From Gordonia iterans (GTDB lineage Bacteria > Actinomycetota > Actinomycetes > Mycobacteriales > Mycobacteriaceae), in NCBI RefSeq assembly GCF_002993285.1, contig NZ_CP027433.1, positions 1,364,001-1,428,000 on the forward strand: DNA of 64,000 bases, in the 5' to 3' direction. Each line of letters starts with the position of its first letter. Position 1 is the first letter of the stretch. A program made the translations under genes and the position numbers. Shown piece by piece: positions 26,923-35,421 of this stretch. The notes beneath the pieces were generated by a model. It worked only from the letters and a program-made list of their open reading frames with translations, was not told the origin of the DNA and searched no databases.

Positions 26923-28267
26923 TCATGCGGTGGTGACGAAGTCCTTCTGCCGGATCAGCAGAAGCGCGGCGACACCTCCGGCCAGCGCGACGCAGCCGCT
27001 GATGACGAAAAGGTGGTTCATGCCGTCGGCGAACGCAGTGCCGATCGCCTGGGCGACGTCGGCGCGGTAGCCGGGCGGGACGTGTACCAGCATCCGCGCC
27101 TGTTCACCCGAACTGACGGCGCCAGAGATCGCGTGGACGTCGACGGCGGGGGCGTCGTCCAGTCGCTGTTGCAGGCCGCGGGAGATCGCCGAGGAGAAGG
27201 GAGTGCCGTAGACGGCGATCCCGACGGCGATGCCGATCTGACGGAAGGTGTTGTTGACGCCGGAGGCCATGCCCGAGCGGTCGACGGTCACCACACCCAC
27301 GGCGGTCGAGGCGAGCGGTGGATTCACCAGGCCGGCGCCGACGCCGGCGATGACGAATCCAGCGATCAGGTGGGTCCACGAGCTGTCGGCGTCCAGGCCG
27401 AGCATGGTGAACAGGCCGACGCCGACCAGCATCAGGCCGGGCCCGATCATCCAGCGTGCGGGGACCTTGTCGGTGAGCCGGCCGGCGACGGTCGCGACCA
27501 CCATGGTGACCCCGGAGAACACCAGAAGCCGTAAGCCGGCCTGGAAAGCGCTGTAGCCGAGCTGATTCTGCAGGTACAGCACGAAGTACACAGAGGACCG
27601 TGGTGTCGGTCCACGAGGTGTCGCCCGCTTCGGTGAAGGCGTAGACCAGTGCGAAGAGTCCGCCGGTGAACGTGAGCATCCCGGCCCAGTCGATTCGGCG
27701 GGCCTGCGGCGCCTTGGATTCGCGCATCACGAGGAAGGTCAGGAGCAGAGCGAGGGCGCCGACCGGCACGTTGACGTAGAAGATGCCCCGCCAGCTGAAG
27801 CCGGTCGTGATCGCTCCGCCGAGGATCGGGCCCACCGCGGTGGCGATGCCGGTGACCGCTCCCCAGACGCCGAATGCGATGCCGCGTTCGCGGCCGGTGA
27901 AGGTGGCGGCGAGGATCGCGAGCGACGTCGCGAACAGCATGGCGCCGCCGACGCCCTGGGCCGCGCGCGAACCGATCAGCATCTCCGGGCTCACCGCCGC
28001 GCCGCAGAGTGCGGAGCCCGCGGTGAACACCACCAGGCCGAGTCCGAAGACCAGTCGCCGGCCGAAGCGGTCGGAGAGCGATCCCGCGGTCAGCAGCAGC
28101 GCGGCGAGGGAGAGCGCGTAGGCGTCGGTGACCCATTCGAGCTGGGTGAACGAGGCACCCAACTCGCGTTCCATGTCGGGCAGCGCGACCATCACGATGG
28201 TGACGTCGAGCAGCAGCATGAACGTCCCGAGACAGACGACCACCAGGGTCCACCATCTGCGCGCCAC
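26923..28267 (-). pseudogene. DHA2/EmrB-type MFS transporter, broken by internal deletion
   Basis: The 5' half (GTG 28267, ribosome-binding site GGAGGGG) encodes about 225 residues of a 14-helix drug:H+ antiporter. It includes LDVTIVMVALPDMERELG, DRFGRRLVF, and GPILGGAITTGFSWRGIFYVNVPVG (motif C region, from two stretches). At about 27590 the reading switches frame. The 3' half, YFVLYLQNQLGYSAFQAG to RQKDFVTTA, continues in another frame. Compared with the family, the segment spanning helices 7-8 (roughly 50-60 codons) is missing at the join. A deletion with a one-base frame change is the simplest explanation. Function as an exporter is probably lost. Confidence 0.85.
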
Positions 28268-28380
28268 GAGATTCCCCTCCGCCGGATCCCGACCCGGACC
28301 GTCGTGGCGCGCCAGGGCTAGTGAATCATGCGGCGGCGCATCGGGGAGCGGATCGGTGCAGGGCTCCGTAGGAGCAGAGT

Positions 28381-29007
28381 TCAGATGTAGAGTGCCGGCT
28401 CCGCGTACGGGTCGACGGCCTCGGCGCCGGGCCGGGTCTTGGCGGCGACGCCCACAGCCACATACCCGGCCGGGACGTCGTGCACGACGACGGCGTTGGC
28501 GCCGACCTTCGCGTCGTCGCCGAGGGTGATCGGGCCGAGCACCTTGGCGCCGGCGCCGATCAGGACCCGGTCGCCGACCGTCGGGTGCCGCTTTCCCGTG
28601 GACATGCTGGTGCCGCCGAGGGTGGAGCCGTGGAACATGAGGACGTCCTCGCCGATCTCGGCCGTCTCCCCGATCACCACGCCCATGCCGTGGTCGATGA
28701 AGAACCGGCGGCCGATCGTGGCGCCCGGATGGATCTCGATTCCGGTGAGGAACCGGGCGACCTGGGAGAGCAGTCGTGCCGGGAGCCGCAGGGGCAGGGA
28801 ACTGGTCCACATCCGGTGGGCCACGCGGTGGAACCACAGGGCGTGCACCCCGGGATAGGCCAGCGCCACGACCAGGCGGGACCGGGCCGCCGGGTCGCGA
28901 TCGCAGGCCGCTTGCAGATCCTCGCGCAAAGTGCGCAGCAGCGGTCTGTGCGCCAGCGGACTCGGCGGCCGCGGACTCGGCGGCCGCGGACTCTGCGGGT
29001 CGGACAT
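28381..29007 (-). CDS. cysE: serine O-acetyltransferase
   Basis: Makes O-acetylserine from serine and acetyl-CoA for cysteine synthesis. The 208-residue protein has a helical N-terminal domain and a left-handed beta-helix of hexapeptide repeats ([60 protein letters not shown]). Active-site residues include the DHGMG and HPTVGD loops. The N-terminus carries a Ser-Pro-Arg-Pro repeat coded by a tripled 15-bp unit. It follows cysK on the same strand with no gap, so the two form a cysteine operon. Confidence 0.93.
   Translation of the reverse strand: MSDPQSPRPPSPRPPSPLAHRPLLRTLREDLQAACDRDPAARSRLVVALAYPGVHALWFHRVAHRMWTSSLPLRLPARLLSQVARFLTGIEIHPGATIGRRFFIDHGMGVVIGETAEIGEDVLMFHGSTLGGTSMSTGKRHPTVGDRVLIGAGAKVLGPITLGDDAKVGANAVVVHDVPAGYVAVGVAAKTRPGAEAVDPYAEPALYI
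28956..29000 (-). repeat. 15-bp tandem repeat at the 5' end of cysE
   Basis: Two identical units starting GCGGACTCGGCGGCC (28956, 28971, + strand reading) are followed by a diverged third at 28986. In the gene's frame they encode the repeated Pro-Ser-Pro-Arg segment of the N-terminus. Confidence 0.8.
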
Positions 29008-29946
29008 CTAGTCCACGAGCCCTTCGAAGAGCGGGGTCGACAGGTAGCGTTCGCCGAAGTCGGGCAGCACCACGACGATGGTCTTGCCGTCGAACTCCGG
29101 ACGCTGGGCGACCTGCACGGCCGCCGCCAGGGCGGCACCGGAGGAGATGCCCACCAGCAGGCCCTCCTCGGTGGCGGCGCGGCGGGCCCACTCGATGGCG
29201 GTGCCGGCGTTGACGTCGATCACCTCGTCGTACACGCTGCGGTCGAGCACCTCGGGCACGAAGTTCGCACCGAGACCCTGGATCTTGTGCGGTCCGGGCT
29301 CGCCGCCGTTGAGGATCGGCGATTCCTCGGGTTCGACGGCGAACACCTTGACGTCGGGGTTCTGTTCCTTGAGGTAGTTGCCGGCGCCGGACACGGTGCC
29401 GCCGGTGCCGATGCCGGACACCAGCGCGGCCACCTGTCCGTCGGTGTCGGTCCAGATCTCCGGACCGGTGGTGGCGTGGTGGATGGCGGCGTTGGCCGGG
29501 TTGGCGAACTGGCGGGCCAGTACGGCCCCGGGGCGCTCGGCGGCGATCTCCTCGGAGCGGCGGACGGCGCCCGCCATCCCCTCGGCGCCCGGGGTCAGGA
29601 TCAGTTCGGCGCCGAACGCGCGGAGCAGGGCACGACGCTCCTTGGACATGGTCTCGGGCATCGCCAGCACCACCCGGTAGCCGCGGGCGGCGCCGACCAT
29701 GGCCAGGGCGATGCCGGTGTTGCCGCTGGTGGCCTCGACGATGGTGCCGCCCGGCGGCAGCGTGCCGTCGGCCTCGGCGGCGTTCACGATGGCGACCGCG
29801 AGGCGGTCCTTGACCGAGTTCGCCGGGTTGTAGAACTCGAGCTTGGCGAGCACAGTGGCACCGGCGCCGTCGGTGATCCGGTTGAGGCGGACGAGCGGGG
29901 TGCGACCCACAACGGTGGTCACATCGTCGAAGACATTCGAAGACAC
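29008..29946 (-). CDS. cysK: cysteine synthase A (O-acetylserine sulfhydrylase)
   Basis: A PLP enzyme that forms L-cysteine from O-acetylserine and sulphide. The 312-residue protein has the PLP-lysine motif [15 protein letters not shown], the substrate loop [34 protein letters not shown] and [15 protein letters not shown]. It starts at ATG 29946 and its stop touches the cysE start. CysE and CysK normally also form the regulatory cysteine synthase complex. The 44-bp upstream gap to bioN's end leaves room only for a compact promoter. Confidence 0.95.
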   Translation of the reverse strand: MSSNVFDDVTTVVGRTPLVRLNRITDGAGATVLAKLEFYNPANSVKDRLAVAIVNAAEADGTLPPGGTIVEATSGNTGIALAMVGAARGYRVVLAMPETMSKERRALLRAFGAELILTPGAEGMAGAVRRSEEIAAERPGAVLARQFANPANAAIHHATTGPEIWTDTDGQVAALVSGIGTGGTVSGAGNYLKEQNPDVKVFAVEPEESPILNGGEPGPHKIQGLGANFVPEVLDRSVYDEVIDVNAGTAIEWARRAATEEGLLVGISSGAALAAAVQVAQRPEFDGKTIVVVLPDFGERYLSTPLFEGLVD

Positions 29947-29990
29947 GGTTGATCCTTTGACTCAGGTGGTCGTTTACGTCTGATTCGAGC

Positions 29991-30593
29991 CTAGTCGAGG
30001 CCGCGTGCGGCCAGGGTGTCTGCGAAGCCGTCCGCGGTCTCCAGGGCGGCCAGCACCGCGGGCACGAACAGCACCCGCGGTCCCCAGCGCAGCCCCCGGG
30101 CACGTCGTGCCTGGTCCACCTGGGTGAAGACTTCCGCGATGAGCGGGATGGAGCGGATTGTCAAGGCTAGAGCCATCGCGATTAAATCTGTGCGGACTCC
30201 GAATCGCTCCAGGGGCCGGAGCGCTCGCACGACGGTGTCCAGCAGGTCGGTGGTGCGGGTGGTCAGGGTGATCACCGCCGCCAGGCCGATCGAGGCGAGG
30301 AGGATGCCGCCGATCACCGCGGCCTTGCGCCAGTCGACCAGCACCCACTGCAGCGCGACGATGACCGCCACCATGAACATGGCGCCGCGCATCAGGGGCC
30401 ACGCCCGTACGGGCCCGATGCCTGCGAGCGCGAACACGCCCAGCACCGATCCCAGCGCGACCGCTGCACCCGTCGGAGTGGTCACGACGATGCTGATCGC
30501 CACGATCGCTGCGACGAGAGCGACCAGCTTGAACCCCGCGGGCAGGCGGTGGATCGGCGAGGCCCCGGGCACATAGGTGCCGAGCATGGTCAT
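29991..30593 (-). CDS. bioN: ECF transporter transmembrane subunit (EcfT / BioN)
   Basis: The energy-coupling membrane component that links the S-subunit to the ATPases. The 200-residue protein has four to six hydrophobic helices. The conserved C-terminal coupling motif is in VDQARRARGLRWGP, corresponding to the A-R-G signature that contacts the ATPase, and a second Ala-Arg-Gly ends the protein (TLAARGLD). With bioM and bioY on the same strand it forms a biotin importer, although a VOC gene separates it from bioM. Confidence 0.85.
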   Translation of the reverse strand: MTMLGTYVPGASPIHRLPAGFKLVALVAAIVAISIVVTTPTGAAVALGSVLGVFALAGIGPVRAWPLMRGAMFMVAVIVALQWVLVDWRKAAVIGGILLASIGLAAVITLTTRTTDLLDTVVRALRPLERFGVRTDLIAMALALTIRSIPLIAEVFTQVDQARRARGLRWGPRVLFVPAVLAALETADGFADTLAARGLD

Positions 30594-30600
30594 CGAAGGG

Positions 30601-31014
30601 TCACTCCGGCGCCTGGTCGACGTCGATCATCCACGGGACGCCGAAGCGGTCGGTGCACATGCCGAAGCCCTCCGACCAGAAGGTCTTGGCGATCGGCATC
30701 TGCGCCTCGCCGCCGTCGGCGAGCTGCTCGTAGACGCGTTCGGCGGCCGCCAGGTCCGGTGCCGTGTAGGACACCGAGAAGCCGACCTTGCGGCCGTCGT
30801 CGCCGGTGGGATCGTCCGAGCCCATGAGGAGGGCGTTCTCGCCGAGGCGCAGGGACGCGTGCATCACCGACTCGTCCGGTGTTCCCGGCATCCGGTCTTC
30901 GGCCGGGACGTCGCCGTTGCGCATCACGGTGACCTCGCCGCCGAAGATCTCACCGTAGCGTTCGAATGCTGCGGCGCAGTCGCCGCTGAAGAAGAGGTAT
31001 GCGTGGAAGGACAT
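30601..31014 (-). CDS. VOC-fold protein (PhnB / glyoxalase-like)
   Basis: A 137-residue vicinal-oxygen-chelate protein of the PhnB type: MSFHAYLFFSGDCAAAFERY, EIFGGEVTVMRNGDVP, then ERVYEQLADGGEAQMPIAKT, FWSEGFGMCTDRFGVPWMID. The ending G-x-x-x-D-x-F/G-x-x-W matches bacterial PhnB-like proteins of unknown chemistry. ATG 31014 follows GGTGAG; GTG 31023 is an alternative start. It sits between bioM and bioN with 7 bp to bioN, so it is likely co-transcribed with the biotin importer. No known link to biotin exists. Confidence 0.82.
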   Translation of the reverse strand: MSFHAYLFFSGDCAAAFERYGEIFGGEVTVMRNGDVPAEDRMPGTPDESVMHASLRLGENALLMGSDDPTGDDGRKVGFSVSYTAPDLAAAERVYEQLADGGEAQMPIAKTFWSEGFGMCTDRFGVPWMIDVDQAPE

Positions 31015-31067
31015 TGTGCTCACCGCCGTTCTGCGTTGGGGAGGTGCCTGTTCAGTATGCGCCGCGG

Positions 31068-31748
31068 TTACGACATGAGGCGGCGGTAGAAGGAGATCGC
31101 CGGGGCGGGTTCGTCGTCGGCGACGACGCGGCCGTCGTCGAGGACCAGCACGCGATCGTAGGCGGCCAGCATGTCGAGGTGGTGGGTCAGGACGACGAGC
31201 TGTTCGTCGAGGCCGGCGAGGACGTCGCGCAGCATGGTCGCGTTCCGCAGATCGAGCATGGTGGTGGGCTCGTCGGCGATCAGGATCGACGGTCCGAGAA
31301 TCATGATCGAGGCGAGTGCGAGCAACTGCTTCTGGCCGCCGGACAGGGTGTGCGCGGGCTGGTCGGCGTGATCCGACAGCCCGAACCCGGCGAGCGCGTC
31401 GAGGGCGCGTCGTCGTCGTTCGGTTCTGTCGGACACTGTGCGGGTGAGGGAGAGCTCGATGTCCTCGACGACGGTGGGCATGATGATCTGCCGGTCCGGG
31501 TCGGAGAAGATGAAGCCGACCTGCCGGCGTACCTTGCGCTTGTTCTTCGCGACGTTCAGGCCGTTGACGGTGACCGTTCCGGCATCGGGGAGGACCAGGC
31601 CGTTGATCATCCGGGCCAGGGTCGACTTGCCGCTGCCGTTGGCGCCGATGATCCCGATCCGGTGCTGGGTGAGCTCGAGCGTCACGTCCTTCAGGACCTC
31701 CCGGTCACCGAAGGAATGCGAGACGGCGTCGAACTCGACCGTGGTCAT
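31068..31748 (-). CDS. bioM: ECF transporter ATP-binding subunit (BioM)
   Basis: The ABC ATPase of the biotin ECF importer, 226 residues. Walker A is GANGSGKST. The Q-loop region GFIFSDPDRQIIMPTV is typical of EcfA proteins. The signature is LSGGQKQLLALA, Walker B LIADEPTTMLD and the switch His in VVLTHHLDM. The start ATG overlaps the bioY stop by four bases, giving bioY-bioM coupling. Confidence 0.92.
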   Translation of the reverse strand: MTTVEFDAVSHSFGDREVLKDVTLELTQHRIGIIGANGSGKSTLARMINGLVLPDAGTVTVNGLNVAKNKRKVRRQVGFIFSDPDRQIIMPTVVEDIELSLTRTVSDRTERRRRALDALAGFGLSDHADQPAHTLSGGQKQLLALASIMILGPSILIADEPTTMLDLRNATMLRDVLAGLDEQLVVLTHHLDMLAAYDRVLVLDDGRVVADDEPAPAISFYRRLMS

Positions 31749-32353
31749 GCGGGGTCGGCGTGCCGGCTGAACTGGTTGCGGCGCAGCCGCAGGGGAGCGA
31801 TCAGGCCGGGCCGTCCGCGATGGATGCCTGCCGCGACCAGAGCCGCGATGACCGCCTTGATCACGTCGCCGGTCAGGTAGGGGGTCATGTACCCCATCAC
31901 GACGGAGAAAGGCAGGTCGGCGGCCACCATGTAGTAGGGGATCCCGCACAGGTAGATGACGACGACGCCGCCGAGGAAGTTCGCGATCACACCGAGCCAG
32001 ATCCGGTACCTGGGCATCATGAACGCCGTCAGCACGCCGATGACGAAGGCGCCCGGGAGGAAGCCCAGAAAGAAGCCGCCGCGTCCCGGGGTGGCCAGTG
32101 AAGTCATGCCGTTGATCCAGCCGGCGAGGATCGGCAGACCGACCAGGGCGAGGACCATGAAGATGACCACGGCGAGGGTGCCCTTGCGCGGCCCGAGGAC
32201 CGCGCCGGCGAGCATCACCCCGAGCGTCTGCAGGGTGATCGGGATACCGCTGGCGAGATTGAACGCTCCTGGGATGCCGAGCACCACGATCAGGGCGGCG
32301 AAGACCGCGGCCTGAGTGAGGTCGCTGACGGAGAACTTGAGAAAGCCTGGCAC
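31745..32353 (-). CDS. bioY: biotin transporter S-component BioY
   Basis: The substrate-binding membrane subunit for biotin, 202 residues with about six helices. BioY signatures are AALIVVLGIPGAFNLASGIP, ITLQTLGVMLAGAVLGPRKG, the glycine-rich GLPILAGWINGMTSL with PGRGGFFLGFLPGAFVIG, and ends with a basic tail. First gene of the unit bioY-bioM-VOC-bioN. No BirA or BioQ site that I recognise lies in the short upstream region. Confidence 0.93.
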   Translation of the reverse strand: MPGFLKFSVSDLTQAAVFAALIVVLGIPGAFNLASGIPITLQTLGVMLAGAVLGPRKGTLAVVIFMVLALVGLPILAGWINGMTSLATPGRGGFFLGFLPGAFVIGVLTAFMMPRYRIWLGVIANFLGGVVVIYLCGIPYYMVAADLPFSVVMGYMTPYLTGDVIKAVIAALVAAGIHRGRPGLIAPLRLRRNQFSRHADPA

Positions 32354-32411
32354 ACGACAAGGTTAGGTCGCCCTGAGCGCTGGGGTGGTCGGCGGGGCCG
32401 ACACGGGACTG

Positions 32412-32873
32412 TCAGCGCGGGTCGGCGAACTCCGTGAGCGCGGCGACCACGGACTCCGCATCGACCTCGACGTCCGCCAGGGCCGCGCGGAGGCCGTCGT
32501 CCAGTGCCGCGAGCTCAGCGGTCATCTCGGCATGCACCGACCGCCCCAGGTCGCTGAGGTGCACGTGCACTTTGCGCCGATCGACCAGACTGGGGCTTCG
32601 GTAGACCAGGGATCGGGTGACCAGCCGGTCGACGGCGCGCGTCAGCGACGCACCCGAGGAGAGACTCCGTGCGGACACCTCGGACATGAACAGACCCTCG
32701 CCGGCGCTCAGCGCATCCAGGATCAGCCACTCGTCGGCGGTGAGTCCGAACGCGCCGCCGACCGCCGAGGCGGCGACCTGCAGGCGGTGGCCGTGCAAGA
32801 GCAACGCCTTGAGAACGACGGGGGACGCGGGCGACGTGATCGTCGCGCCGCGGTCGTCGTGGACGTCGCTCAT
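32412..32873 (-). CDS. MarR-family transcriptional regulator
   Basis: A 153-residue winged-helix repressor/activator. The DNA-binding part runs GLTADEWLILDALSAGEGLF, SEVSARSLSSGASLTRAVDR, LVTRSLVYRSPSLVDRRKVH and VHLSDLGR, the MarR recognition helix and wing. The C-terminal helix would dimerise. It diverges from the remnant locus at 32986. A CTATT-GA-AATAG dyad in front of it may be its operator. The original target may have been the amide-utilisation genes that are now broken next door. Confidence 0.87.
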   Translation of the reverse strand: MSDVHDDRGATITSPASPVVLKALLLHGHRLQVAASAVGGAFGLTADEWLILDALSAGEGLFMSEVSARSLSSGASLTRAVDRLVTRSLVYRSPSLVDRRKVHVHLSDLGRSVHAEMTAELAALDDGLRAALADVEVDAESVVAALTEFADPR

Positions 32874-32904
32874 GACTCGCTCCCGTACGGCCTAGAAATA
32901 TCGA

Positions 32905-32916
32905 CTATTGAAATAG
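32905..32916. promoter_or_regulatory. short dyad upstream of the MarR gene
   Basis: CTATT and AATAG flank GA in an AT-rich patch 32 bp before the MarR start, a plausible autoregulatory operator. Confidence 0.4.
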
Positions 32917-32985
32917 AATCATCTGAAAGCATACCCTGCGTGAGCGCGCTGTCATCGGTGAGCGGGATCGCCGTTCCCCGCAGAC

Positions 32986-33110
32986 GTGACCGGAAGTGCA
33001 GTGACGGAGGTGGCCACGGTGCCGGAGAGTTCGGCAGCGGGCGCGGACGCGTTCCGGATCGGGATGGTGATTCCGCTGCAGGGTCCCGGTGGGATCTTCG
33101 GACCGTCGTG
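32986..33110 (+). pseudogene. N-terminal fragment of an amide/urea-type ABC binding protein
   Basis: The + strand reads GADAFRIGMVIPLQGPGGIF then GPSC. This is the N-terminus of periplasmic binding proteins of the branched-chain amino acid/amide/urea type (FmdD/AmiC-like). The match stops at about 33110, where an amidase fragment on the opposite strand begins. There is no signal peptide or gene body, so this is a stump left by a rearrangement. Confidence 0.6.
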
Positions 33111-33353
33111 CTTGAGCGCCATCGGCACTCCGTGGAGGGGACCGCGATACTCACCGGCGGAGATCTCCTGCTCGGCCCGCTTCGCCTCGGCCATAGCTGC
33201 GTCGTCGCGGAAGCTGACGTACGCGTTGATGACGTCGTTCTCGGCGTGGGCGTATTCGAGGAGTCGCTCGGTGACCTCGACAGGGGAGACCTGCCGGGTG
33301 CGGATCAATTCGCCGAGTGCGGTCGCCGACTGGTTGAGAAGCTCGTCAGCCAT
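33111..33353 (-). pseudogene. N-terminal fragment of an amidase-signature enzyme
   Basis: On the minus strand ATG 33353 opens MADELLNQSATALGELIRTR, then VEVTERLLEYAHAENDVINAYV and GPLHGVPMALK. These are the N-terminal region of GatA/amidase-signature enzymes, including the first catalytic Lys. Family members continue with the Ser-cis-Ser-Lys region. Here the match ends abruptly at 33111, where the inverted binding-protein fragment starts. About 80 of some 450-500 residues remain, so the gene is inactive. Confidence 0.7.
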
Positions 33354-33528
33354 GGTGATCGCCCCCGGGGATGTTGCGGAGCGCGATGTCCGCGTCCGCC
33401 GTGTCGACGGTGGTCAGGTCCCGCCGCAGTCCGGCGATCTGTTGCCAAGTGGATTCGATGCGGGCGAGTTCGCCGGCGTCGGGGTGGAGCCCCTTGGCGG
33501 CGAGCACGTCCTTGATGGACAGCGTCAT
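33346..33528 (-). CDS. small protein preceding the broken amidase
   Basis: A 60-residue protein, TLSIKDVLAAKGLHPDAGEL then ARIESTWQQIAGLRRDL, ending IPGGDHHG. Its stop overlaps the amidase start, the usual sign of coupling. Helical and small, it resembles the short GatC-like ORFs placed before amidases in actinobacterial amide operons. Since the amidase is truncated it is probably a relic, though its own frame is intact. Confidence 0.55.
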   Translation of the reverse strand: MTLSIKDVLAAKGLHPDAGELARIESTWQQIAGLRRDLTTVDTADADIALRNIPGGDHHG

Positions 33529-33552
33529 CGTGTTCTCCGAACGTCAATGTCA

Positions 33553-33584
33553 TTTGAAACTGTTCCAAATGGAACAGTTTCAAA
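33553..33584. promoter_or_regulatory. long palindromic operator of the amide-locus remnant
   Basis: Perfect 15-bp arms, TTTGAAACTGTTCCA and TGGAACAGTTTCAAA, are separated by AA. It lies 24 bp upstream of the small ORF, as an operator would. The TGTTCC/GGAACA core also occurs in the TetR operator at 1408-1429. Confidence 0.75.
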
Positions 33585-33701
33585 ATAGGTGAACTGGATC
33601 ACGTTGTCCGGTGAATCGCGAAACCCGGTCGTGCGCGTGGCGGCGGGGTCGTGACCGATGGGCGGTTGACGGCACCGGTGCACGGGCCTAGCGTCGGCGC
33701 G

Positions 33702-35087
33702 ATGGTGACCGAGAACGGGACGACCGCTGCGCGAGTGATGTGGTTCCGCCGGGATCTGCGGCTCGCCGATCATCCCGCGCTCACCGCGGCCGCGGACGGC
33801 GCCGACGTGGTGGGCCTCTACGTTCTCGATCCGCGACTGCTCGCCGCAGCGGGACCGCGAGCGCGACGGTTGGTCTCGTCGCTGGCCGCGTTCCAGGAGG
33901 CGACCGACGGCGCCCTGGTGATCCGGACCGGCGATCCGGAGGTGGTGGTCCCGCAGGTCGCCGCACAGGTCGGAGCCGGGCAGGTGCACATCAGTGCGGA
34001 GACGCGCCCCTACGGTCGCCGACGGGACAGCCGCGTCGGTCAGGCGCTGCGCGAGGCGGGCGTCGCACTGGTCGCGACCGGCAGTCCGTACGCCGTCACG
34101 CCCGGCCGTGTCCGAACCGCATCCGGTGATCCCTATCGGGTGTTCACGCCCTTCCTGCGGGCATGGCGCGAACACGGGTGGCGGCGGCCGCTGCCGCCTG
34201 CGACGGTCCGGTGGCGCCGGTCGGTCGAGTCCGAACGCCTGCCCGAGGTCGACGGTCTCCTCGACCGGGCAGGTGGAGCGGGCGAGGACGCGGCCCTCCG
34301 GCAGTGGGCCGGTTTCCTCCGGGGCGGCCTGCGACGATACGGGGACGAGCGTGATCGCCCCGACCTGGACTCGACCAGCCGGCTGTCGATTCCCTTGACC
34401 TACGGGGAAATCCATCCGCGTACGCTGCTCGCCGATCTCGCTGACCGCACGGACCTGTCCGGGCCGGCGGGGAGCGAATCGATCGACAAGTTCGTCACCG
34501 AGCTGGCGTGGCGCGAGTTCTACGCCGATGCGCTGTGGCATCGGCCCGAGGCGGCGTGGCACGACTATCGCGACCAGCTGCGTGCGATGGCGTACGACGA
34601 CGATCCCGAGGCGGTCCAGGCGTGGAAGGCCGGCCGCACCGGGTATCCCTTCGTCGATGCGGGTATGCGCCAGTTGCAGGCCGAGAACTGGATGCACAAC
34701 CGGGTGCGGATGGTGGTGGCCAGCTTCCTGGTCAAGGACCTGCACCAGTGGTGGCCGGTCGGTGCGCGTCACTTCCTCGACCATCTGCTCGACGGCGATC
34801 TCGCCTCGAACAATCACGGCTGGCAATGGGTCGCCGGCACCGGAACCGACGCTGCCCCGTACTTCCGTGTCTTCAATCCCGTGACGCAGGGCCGCAAGTT
34901 CGATCCCGACGGGCAGTACGTCCGCCGCTGGATCCCCGAATTGCGGCATCTGGCCGGGCCCGCCGTGCACGAGCCGTGGAAGCATCTCGACGGGTACGCG
35001 CACGGCTATCCGGCGCGGATCGTCGACCACGCCGAAGAACGAAGAGTGGCGCTCGATCGGTACGCGGCCGCACGCGGTTCGCGGTAG
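33702..35087 (+). CDS. phrB: deoxyribodipyrimidine photolyase
   Basis: A light-dependent repair enzyme for cyclobutane pyrimidine dimers, 461 residues. The N-terminal antenna-binding Rossmann domain is RVMWFRRDLRLADHPALTAA to GVALVATGSPYAV. The C-terminal FAD domain has LAWREFYADALWHRP, GRTGYPFVDAGMRQL, the conserved ENWMHNRVRMVVASFLVKDL, and DGDLASNNHGWQWVAGTGTD (N-x-x-x-W-Q-W). It ends PARIVDHAEERRVALDRY. The family is complete, so probably active. The start ATG 33702 is the first with family-like sequence. It is transcribed away from the amidase remnant. Confidence 0.94.
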   Translation: MVTENGTTAARVMWFRRDLRLADHPALTAAADGADVVGLYVLDPRLLAAAGPRARRLVSSLAAFQEATDGALVIRTGDPEVVVPQVAAQVGAGQVHISAETRPYGRRRDSRVGQALREAGVALVATGSPYAVTPGRVRTASGDPYRVFTPFLRAWREHGWRRPLPPATVRWRRSVESERLPEVDGLLDRAGGAGEDAALRQWAGFLRGGLRRYGDERDRPDLDSTSRLSIPLTYGEIHPRTLLADLADRTDLSGPAGSESIDKFVTELAWREFYADALWHRPEAAWHDYRDQLRAMAYDDDPEAVQAWKAGRTGYPFVDAGMRQLQAENWMHNRVRMVVASFLVKDLHQWWPVGARHFLDHLLDGDLASNNHGWQWVAGTGTDAAPYFRVFNPVTQGRKFDPDGQYVRRWIPELRHLAGPAVHEPWKHLDGYAHGYPARIVDHAEERRVALDRYAAARGSR

Positions 35088-35126
35088 ACGCCGACACTCA
35101 ACCTTCTTCCAGGTGTCAGACCCCAG

Positions 35127-35221
35127 CGCCGATGAAGGGAATCGAACCCCGCATTCTCAGCTTGGGAAGCTGAGTGTCGGGAAAGCCCTGGCCCTAGTCT
35201 TCCAAACTAGCAACGCGGGGA
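35127..35221 (-). other. tRNA-like remnant with two facing anticodon-like hairpins
   Basis: Read on the minus strand, the left part is the 3' half of a tRNA. It has an anticodon-type arm at 35156-35174 (CTCAGC, loop TTCCCAA, GCTGAG; anticodon CCC, glycine), a short variable segment, a T-arm with GTTCGATTCC, and an acceptor-like CATCGGC near 35128-35134. There is no matching D-arm or 5' acceptor. Instead a second hairpin with stem CTAGT/ACTAG at 35194-35210 has a 7-nt loop resembling a glycine TCC anticodon loop on the plus strand. CCCCGC (35147-35152) can pair with GCGGGG (35215-35220). It is probably an attachment-site scar or pseudo-tRNA, not a working tRNA. Confidence 0.45.
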
Positions 35222-35421
35222 TCAGTGTCGTAACCCGGTGATTGCCCGGCGTGCGATCCATTCTGCGCTGGTGGAGGGCCGTCGTCGCTGAGTCGATTCC
35301 GCGCCGAGATCTTGCGGCCGCGGAGGGGGAGTCCCACATGGCATCGCCGAGTCTGTGTCTGCTGGCTCGCTTCGCTGCCCTGCCGGCTGCGGCGCCGGCG
35401 CGGGCAGCGAAGGCGGTGACG
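35222..35421. other. gap between tRNA-like remnant and ridA
   Basis: About 200 bp with no supportable gene; codon patterns in all frames are poor. Confidence 0.4.

Noticed and set aside
32340-32375. AGGTTAGGTCGCC upstream of bioY as an IdeR/DtxR iron box
   Set aside because: Only one half-site resembles the consensus; the second half does not match and biotin genes are not an expected target.
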